A stretch of DNA of 64,000 nucleotides from Amblyomma americanum (taxonomy: Eukaryota; Arthropoda; Arachnida; Ixodida; Ixodidae), in assembly GCF_052857255.1 (NCBI RefSeq), contig NC_135505.1, forward strand, positions 55,044,792 to 55,108,791, read 5' to 3'. The notes beneath the pieces are model-generated. The model saw nothing but the letters and a program-made list of their open reading frames with translations. It was not told the origin of the DNA and searched no databases. The position numbers and the translations under genes were made by a program. Position 1 is the first letter of the stretch. Each line of letters begins with the position of its first letter. Shown one piece after another: positions 56,891-64,000 of the stretch.

Positions 56891-59800
56891 GAAGAACTTG
56901 ATTTTAACAAAACTGCCCCAGAGCACGCAGGCCGCTGGTACTGCGCCCAAATGTTTCGAAAATCCAGTGAAATTGAGGGCCTGCCAGAACTCCCAGGCTT
57001 TTAGATGCTCAGGCCCCGCGAGGGAGGGTCCACCGGGCAGACCAGGAGGGAACTCCGTAACAACGCTAACATTGCGCGTGCCAGTGATGCGCTTTGGATC
57101 CCCTGGCACCTAGCATGCCGGCCACAATGAAGTTCTCAAATAGCCAGCTTTAAATGCAGTGATCGTTGTAGGCCTCATTAAATCAAATTAGTATAGACAA
57201 AAAAGTCGACTAATGTCAACAACGCCATACAGTGCACAAAAATAATTGTAAAGGTATAATGGCTCAGAGATTTCTGGTGCCAATTGGCCTCTCAATGCTA
57301 CGTACACTGCAACCTCCGGAGACCCGACAATTGAAAATATGTCCTATGTTTTGGTTGGGATAGGAGAAATTCTTAAAAGCAAGTCTAGCACTTTAAACAA
57401 GTTTTCCTGTGCTCTTTTGAGACATCTGGGCCTGTTTAGCAAGCATGCTAATTGTCGTCACCTTTTTTTCTCTTCAGAACCTGTGAAACAGATGGAAGGT
57501 GGTACGAGGATGATTTACTGTGACGTTCAGAAAAAGCTAACGGATACAGGTGAATTGAAACAGGCGTAACCATTTTTACCACTTAATAGGATGTGCAGGA
57601 CTGTGGTTAACCCGCACAAACACATTCATGAGCTAACAGGTGGCTCTAAACTCCCTCTGAGCTCACTATACAAAGCTGTTCCTTGTGCAAAGCGAAAAGC
57701 TGGAATAACTGGCAAGGCTGAAAAAGATATATTCCAATTATATTGTGGAAGCTAAATTAGGATGTCTTAAGAGGCCGATAAAAGTCAGTGAGGATTTACT
57801 GCTCGGGTTTTAGAGGAAACAATGGGACGATAAAGATAACACAGGACTCACTACATTGAAAATGCGGATGGAAAATAAGATTGAGGAAGGATAGGTGAGC
57901 GTGCGCCGCTCTAACGGAACCATCAGTAAAAACGTTGGGCAGCACAACTGAAAATAGTGGTGCAGCCCACGAAGATGCTCTGTGTCCCTTTTAGTGCACG
58001 ATGCTATCAATCTTCGTAACAAGTTTTAAGAGCTCGCATTTTGAGGGGCAGGAGAATATTTTTTGCTTGGAGTAACCGCCCACATTTTCGATGTGTCTGC
58101 ATATTCGCGAAAAAAGTAATCATTCTACCTTTTTAAGGCAGTGTAACTACACTACGAATGCAGTTGTGTCATCAAGCGCTGCAACATTTTGCATGACCTC
58201 TGATAATTCGCCGCCTCATTTGATGCGAGCACGAATGAAATAAAACATAAAAAATTCTTCCATCCTGCACAAACGGAAAACGCATCAGCATTGACATAAT
58301 AGAAAGAGTTATTCTTTTAAATACACTTCTTCCGATGAACTATGTTCCCGTCACACTAGTAGCAGAGTAGCCAGTGGCTATGAACGAAGCGCAAAGGTTA
58401 CGTGCACCGCGTTGGCAACACAGAAAGGCGCCCAGATGAAACCGAGGTAGAAAATAAAAAGTTCTCTTTACAGACCTCTTTCGACGTAGTGTTTGCGTTT
58501 CAGCGTTTTCTTACTTCAACCATCCCAAATTGGCCTTGATTCTTAGGTTGTGCACGACAGTAAATTATTCGTAAATAGCCACACGCTGCGCACATTCACT
58601 GAACTTTATGTCAAAAACTGAAATCGCATTCGGTAATTTTCAATAATATAGGCATCCATGGCAGCCCACATGAAAAGTACATTGCTGGAATTACATGGCA
58701 CGGCAACAAGAATGCAACAAATCTCGACGCAATAAACAGTGACGCACGACTGTATCGGCACCTGAGGAACGGTGCTCAGCAATTTCAGAATTCTACTTTC
58801 AGCTGCCAAACGATTGCACAAAGATGAAATGCAAGAAGAAAATCAGCAGCGACCATAGATGCACATGAGAGCGGCACTTTTTGCTGAAATTTTACGGCTT
58901 GCATAATGCCTGCATTCTTCACAATGCGGTCTAGTGGGCAAAGAGTTTATCTAGAAGTGTTAACAACGACATGCACAGACCGATCGTCATGCACTTACCG
59001 CTACCATCCAGTTGTACACACTGTGAAGACCATTGGAATTCATAACTGAAGAATGTATTTCCCTTGTGCAGAAAATGAACAGCACTGAGCGCAGACTTGA
59101 AAAACTCCATCTCTTTAACAACTACCGCCGAATGTTATGGTTAAAAAACAATTAAACGGGGTAAATGTGCTGAAAATAGCATGAAAATGACACACGCACA
59201 ACAAACAGAAAATCAACTCAAATATGTTTTATGTGTACGCCTTACATGAGCTCCGGTCAGGTGCAGTAACAAGGTGATTTTTTGAGAGAAATACAAGTTG
59301 GTGGTGCAAACCGAGTCAATGGGCAATGCCGCACTGACCGAAGTCAATGCGTCAAAGTTTCTTGCCGACATCTACGAGTAAAGGCAGACTTAGCAGCCCG
59401 TACCCAAGAAATGGCACCAGCTACATGGCCGTGGTTGCCGCGTTCGAAGTTTTAACAACACTTTTCTGCGGACTTAAGTTCTGTCCACCTGGACCTCAGC
59501 CCTGCTGTGGTAAGCAAACGTGACGAGAGCAAGAAATATATCCCATTGCTAATTTTCGGAGCCCATTTCCTGCACGTTATTAGGCAGTTATGTATCGCCT
59601 ATTCTGAAATTTAAGATTTTTGCTTCAGATGATAGTAGCTTGTTTTAATTCTACCTTCAGCAACTTTTAAGGAACCATAAAAGCACGGCGATAATGCCAT
59701 TTTGAAGATGCTCTGCCAAAAAAATTTTTGGAAGCTCCTCGGGGTAACAAATTTAATACTGATCAAGGACTTTTTGGAAGCTCATCAAGATAAAAAAGTT

Positions 59801-60520
59801 AAATAATGTGAAGAAGTATTTTTGGGAATTTCGTCGTGAGGATGCCGTGCTCTCTTTCTGAAATGTGATCTACGTGCAAATACCAGGTGGAATACAGTAA
59901 TTTGTACCAATGCTAAGCCCTGTGCAGTCAAACAATGCTTCAATCTTTCGTAAACTGACACCGCACATATGCTTTTTCTTATTCTGGGCAGTTTGCGTAT
60001 AAGTTATATGTATGTTATATAAATATATGGTGTTTCCGTCCTTCTTCCTTCTCTGTGTTGATACTGCGCTCTGGTCCTCATAATGAAGAAACAACAGGCG
60101 AGCGACTGCGTACAAAGCATACTTCAGGCCAGATTTCAAGTGTTCTATACTGCTTGCTATTTGTCCAGTTTTAGAGGTGAGAGCGACTGAAGCAAAATAG
60201 GGCCATTTCTATGAATTGTATATCGGCCGCGCTTATGTGCAAATCTCTATTTAGCGAGCTTTAAGGATCCCCGTAGGTCCAATATATTACTTCCCATGTA
60301 TTTTAAATGATGTTAAGCCCCTTTCTTCGACAGAAGGGCGCCAAAATCATTGGGGTTTGCGTTATTTTATTTCGTAATCTGACTTCTTTTATCTGCACTA
60401 AAATTCCGGTTCTGCAAAGATATTCAGTTATTAGAGCGACACCTGCTAAGCGGCCGTTCCTGGGTTTCGCGTCGTAGTACTATGTCCTTGACTGTGTTGT
60501 CTGTAAAGCCGTCGGCGTAA
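56891..60520. other. Unassigned sequence
   Basis: No gene is supported. Just after the GGCA repeat, one plus frame (about 56890-57000) contains A-P-E-H-A-G-R-W-Y-C-A, similar to the F strand of an immunoglobulin fold. Nothing else of such a domain is visible. Confidence 0.5.
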
Positions 60521-60529
60521 GGGGTGGGT

Positions 60530-61050
60530 GCGTTTTCATGGTAACCACTTGGATAGAGGTTACCGTGGAATAAGTGGGGTATGGGGAGAGCGTCGGAATG
60601 CCCAGCCGGAGAATGGTTACACAGGTAGGATGAGAATATGGCGAGAGCGTAACCAGGCGCAGCCGGTCGGCGGTTGGCACGGAAGCTATCCGGAGGGTGG
60701 TTAGCCTGGAAGGACGAGAGAGCTTTAACATGTAAGGTGGCCTTATGGCGAGAGAGTAGGAAGATGTAACCGTAGAATGCTTACGACGGAAACCACACAG
60801 GAGGATTATTACCGTCGGAAGAAGGAATGGCGAGAATGTGAGAAGGCGCAACTGGTACGTGGTTACCATAGGAACCATTCATAGGATAATTTAACCAGCC
60901 TATAAGGAGAAAGGAGAAGGACGGTTGCCGCGGAAGCAAGGTACGCCGAGAGAAGAAGGTTAGGTGGGAGTGCAGGGAGGCGCACCACGGTAACTTTCCG
61001 GAAGCCGGTTACCAATGAAAAGGAGAGGGAGTGTGTAGCGAGAGCAGAGG
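60530..61050. repeat. Degenerate GGTTACC-rich repeat field
   Basis: Variants of GGTTACCG or GTAACC recur about every 20-70 bases (near 60539, 60557, 60614, 60648, 60766, 60806, 60860, 60988, 61007). They alternate with GGCGAGAG and GGAAG motifs, and the plus strand is purine-rich. No single unit length fits, so this may be an eroded minisatellite. Confidence 0.4.
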
Positions 61051-62069
61051 ACTGCAGCACGGTTCATCTGCGAGAGCTGCTACCAAGCGCGCCGCTTGAG
61101 GAGAGCATCATCGGTGGAGCGGCGCTCCTGTAGCGGCGGATTGCAGAGGAGACCTACGCAAAAAACGACTATGTGTGGAAATCTTAAAAGAGCACATATG
61201 AGGTGACTTTCATGTTCTACACAAAAGCATATTGCTCGTACAGTACAAAGAAATTAACATCTGCCACTGAATCTCGCGTTAACCACTGGAAATGGTCATG
61301 TCAGTTTTTGTGTCTTTTCTTTTTCAAAACCATAATTTTTTTTCTGCCTTCTGAGAATAAAACTGTGTGGCCGAAGTATGCTTTGTAGATGTGTACTAGG
61401 CCAGTTAAATGTCTTCGTACGGCTGCCGATATACGTTTAGAAAGAACGCAGCGGTTTTATATTTTTTATTTTTCTAATAAACGAAAAAAATGCAAGAGAA
61501 ACAAATAGAAAATAACATAATGAGATGTTTACGTTCCATGAAAACATGCGTATTTAATTGATTTTAGTCTCTTGTTAGTGAAATATTTGTGCGCTGAAAC
61601 AATCGCTTAGAACTCAATATCAGTGTCAGTTTTGAACTTTTTTGCGATTAACCTTCTGTTACCTTCTGTATCGTTTGCACAACATCTTTAATAGAGGTGT
61701 TACACATTAATAATGACCAAAAACTTGAAGACAAATATGCAAGCACTAAAAAAAGTTTCTTTCATAGCGCCGAATAGAGGTGAGAATGAAATGTAGCACA
61801 GGAAAGGCGTAACGCTTTCTAGGACAGCCTAGGAGAAATCAGCTTCAGAAGTGCATGCTGCCGAGGAGCAAAAAAAAAACGAGAATTGGCTGACCCCAGT
61901 GGTGCACAACACAAAAACTGCGGCGATGTAAGCCGAGCATGCTGTCCAGCTAAGAAAAGCGGCTGAGGGCCGAGGCTGCTTAATCCACGAAAGCTGTCAA
62001 GAGCGACATTTTGCGCTGCCCGGCTCGAACAAGGCGAGGCACATTCAGCAGCCAAAAGACCAGACCAAT
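61051..62069. other. Unassigned sequence
   Basis: No gene, RNA or clear repeat recognised. Confidence 0.5.
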
Positions 62070-63345
62070 ATCCGTACTTGGATGTTCTGGTCTTTTCACT
62101 GTTCATCACAGTAAATGAGACTTGCTCCATCACTTCTCCAGTTGAATCGCCACAAGGCTTTGTGCTGGGACCTTTCCTTTCTCTCATCTATATCAAGGAC
62201 ATAACTGAGAGCTTCAAAGTCAGAAAATTGATATCTAGTAACGCTCACCAATCAAGCTTTTACAGATGACTGTGCCATATACCACGAATTTAACCATGAC
62301 TCTTTATGTTGGTCTTCTTCAGTCCGACATTAACCGTTCTCTTGACTGGGCTAACACTTGAACATAGAATAGATGCTAAGGAATGCCACCGCATGCGTGT
62401 TTCTCATCATAAAACTATATTGCGCCCATATCATCTGATTAATATTAACTTTGAATCTATGTCGTCTTACAAATATCTAGGCATATTCATGTCTTCTAAT
62501 CTCTTTCGGAAGACGCATGTAGGCTATGTAACCAACAATAGTAATTGCGTGTTGGCTACACACACCGCAATTTTTATCTTTCTTCTTGTCCTGTAAAGTT
62601 ACATCACATATTGTTATTTTGCATTAAACTGGAATAAGTTTCTTCTATTTGGTACCCCAGTAAAGAGACGCTCATGGGCCAAATTTAGTGTGTCGAGAAC
62701 CGGGCTGCTCGTTTCATTCTTTATAATAAGCACCGTAGCTTCAGCGCCACTACTATAAAAGCAAGCTTGTCATTACCACTGGTGTCACAATGCAGAACAA
62801 TATTGCGTCTTTACCTGTTGCATGATATACTCCATGACAATCAAATAAAGAATAAGCTGAAAATACCACCTTGCACGCGTAAGACTGGTAAGACTCATAA
62901 TAATGTATCCCCAGTACATCAGCAGTTGGAATCACCTTCCCCGATTTGTCGTAGAAATATTTGAGGATTCTGCGTTTAAGACTTCCTTAACTAACCTGCT
63001 CTTGTCGTAAATCACATTAATTATCATTGTCGTTCATTCATTTTTAGCTGAGTTCCCGATTAAGCCAATGTTCCTAAATTCTTCATTTTCTTATTTTTCA
63101 AGCGTATGTTAATGCTTCCGGAGCAAAATATCCTGGTCCTTTTTTTCCTGTTCTCACACGTTGACGATGTGCCGTGTATGCTTATTTGGTTGTTTGTACT
63201 GTGCACTGTATCTTTTAATTTGTTGTAATGTATTTAAATAACCGCTCAGTTCTTCCGTGATCCTCATTTACATTTAGGACATTATACATAATTACTGCCG
63301 TGTTTTCTTGTTCAGCGTCATTCGGTAGCGCTGAATAAAGCTATC
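62070..63345 (+). mobile_element. Decayed 5'-truncated LINE fragment
   Basis: RT pieces on the plus strand: S-P-Q-G-F-V-L-G-P-F-L-S-L-I-Y-I near 62150 (from VPQGSVLGP...), S-Y-K-Y-L-G-I near 62468, E-N-R-A-A-R-F-I-L near 62705 and L-P-L-V-S-Q-C-R-T-I near 62770. The order and motifs match the CR1-like LINEs elsewhere in the window, but with many stops. The catalytic region around 62260 is scrambled. It ends near AATAAAGCTATCC; no long AAAT tail is present. Confidence 0.75.
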
Positions 63346-64000
63346 CTTAAAAAGACGACGAACGCTGCCCCCAATATTTTGAAAATAACTAAGAATTTTT
63401 CAGCCAAATCAGCGAAGAAAAGATAGGACTTTCTGATGCCAGAGTGAAACTTCAGAAAACCTATTCTCTGTGTAATCAATTCGTACCCTGATGATAATGA
63501 AAAAATAAATATTGAAATATGCTCTTCTGCTATCTTCCCTACAGCACCTTGTTTAAACGTTCATTCAGCGGTCTTCCTCACATTAAACATTTAACTGGCC
63601 CCTGCTAAGCTCTTATTCTGACTATTCGAATAATAGGACCAAACGCTTCTTGCTAAACTTCGCCAGCTGCTAGACTCAAAACATAAATTAGCCTATATAT
63701 GAGAAAAAGAAAGTAAGCTCTCCTCTAGTGCTCTCTCTTTTAAGATTAGGGTATGCTGTCCCAGTCCTGGAGTAGATTTCTGTCACTAATAATAAGTAAT
63801 GCTTACGGTTGCCAACGCAAACAAGTTTCTTCCTCAAAACATCCGCGGTTCTAGCAATTAAAAATTCTGACCTATCGCTCATCCTCCTCTGTTTTGCTAA
63901 CCCCAAGGGCTCCTTTCTCGCTGTTAAAAGCTCCCTTTGATTGTTAATTGCGTCAAGTAACTATGCTTTGCAGTAGGATAGTACCTCCGTTCCTAAGAGT
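63346..64000. other. Unassigned sequence to the window end
   Basis: No gene or repeat recognised. Confidence 0.5.

Noticed and set aside
56687..57109. 140-residue minus-strand frame rich in L-P-A-C
   Set aside because: Its composition comes from the GGCA repeat, and no domain is recognisable on the rest.

Overview
The window looks like repeat-dense, intergenic DNA from a hard tick (Ixodida, probably a metastriate genus such as Rhipicephalus or Dermacentor). This is an inference from three things: several tRNA-headed SINEs of the kind abundant in ticks (head similar to GCCGCGGTGGCTCAG, body with GAGGCGAAATTCTAGAG and a TTAAAGAACCCCAGG box), CR1/jockey-like LINEs with AAAT-type tails, and Ty3/gypsy elements. 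I could not support a single host protein-coding gene. Nearly all of the long reading frames belong to retroelements.

Layout. 1-5.7 kb: AT-rich, with a SINE pair (1.88-2.31 kb) and a small duplicated repeat. 5.7-9.1 kb: a decayed Ty3/gypsy pol fragment (minus strand), then a reversed SINE. 10.8-12.2 kb: a 5'-truncated LINE (minus). 12.2-14.2 kb: about ten copies of a ~208-bp satellite, followed by a young and an old SINE. 16.39-24.24 kb: a structurally complete, apparently very young Ty3/gypsy element on the minus strand (1.18-kb LTRs, gag and pol open). 26.4-28.5 kb: a LINE (minus) with ORF1, endonuclease and RT remnants, interrupted by a SINE. 31.3-33.0 and 35.6-36.8 kb: two plus-strand LINE fragments with (AAAT)n tails. 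38.8-40.2 kb: the ~208-bp satellite again. 43.2-45.5 kb: an inverted array of a 497-bp unit carrying a tRNA-like gene, embedded in a (TA)n microsatellite. 46.4-47.2 kb: a LINE RT remnant (minus). 48.34-55.45 kb: a second, defective member of the same gypsy family with shorter LTRs (minus). 55.5-64 kb: unassigned sequence with a GGCA repeat, a degenerate repeat field and one more LINE fragment (62.1-63.3 kb).

Two large blocks (about 12.18-26.82 kb and 38.82-46.89 kb) are paralogous in direct orientation. They share the satellite, an old SINE, about 3 kb of unique sequence, a (TA)n tract and a LINE RT remnant. Copy A later gained the complete gypsy element and a SINE; copy B later gained the tRNA-like array. 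Each copy therefore serves as the empty-site control for the other's insertions.

The best-supported mechanism is in the complete gypsy element: gag ends on a canonical A AAA AAC slippery heptamer directly before its TAG stop. A GC-rich stem of 7 bp follows after an 8-nt spacer, and pol lies exactly in the -1 frame. The primer-binding site matches the 3' end of a tRNA-Leu. The most unusual structure is the tRNA-like inverted array inside (TA)n.
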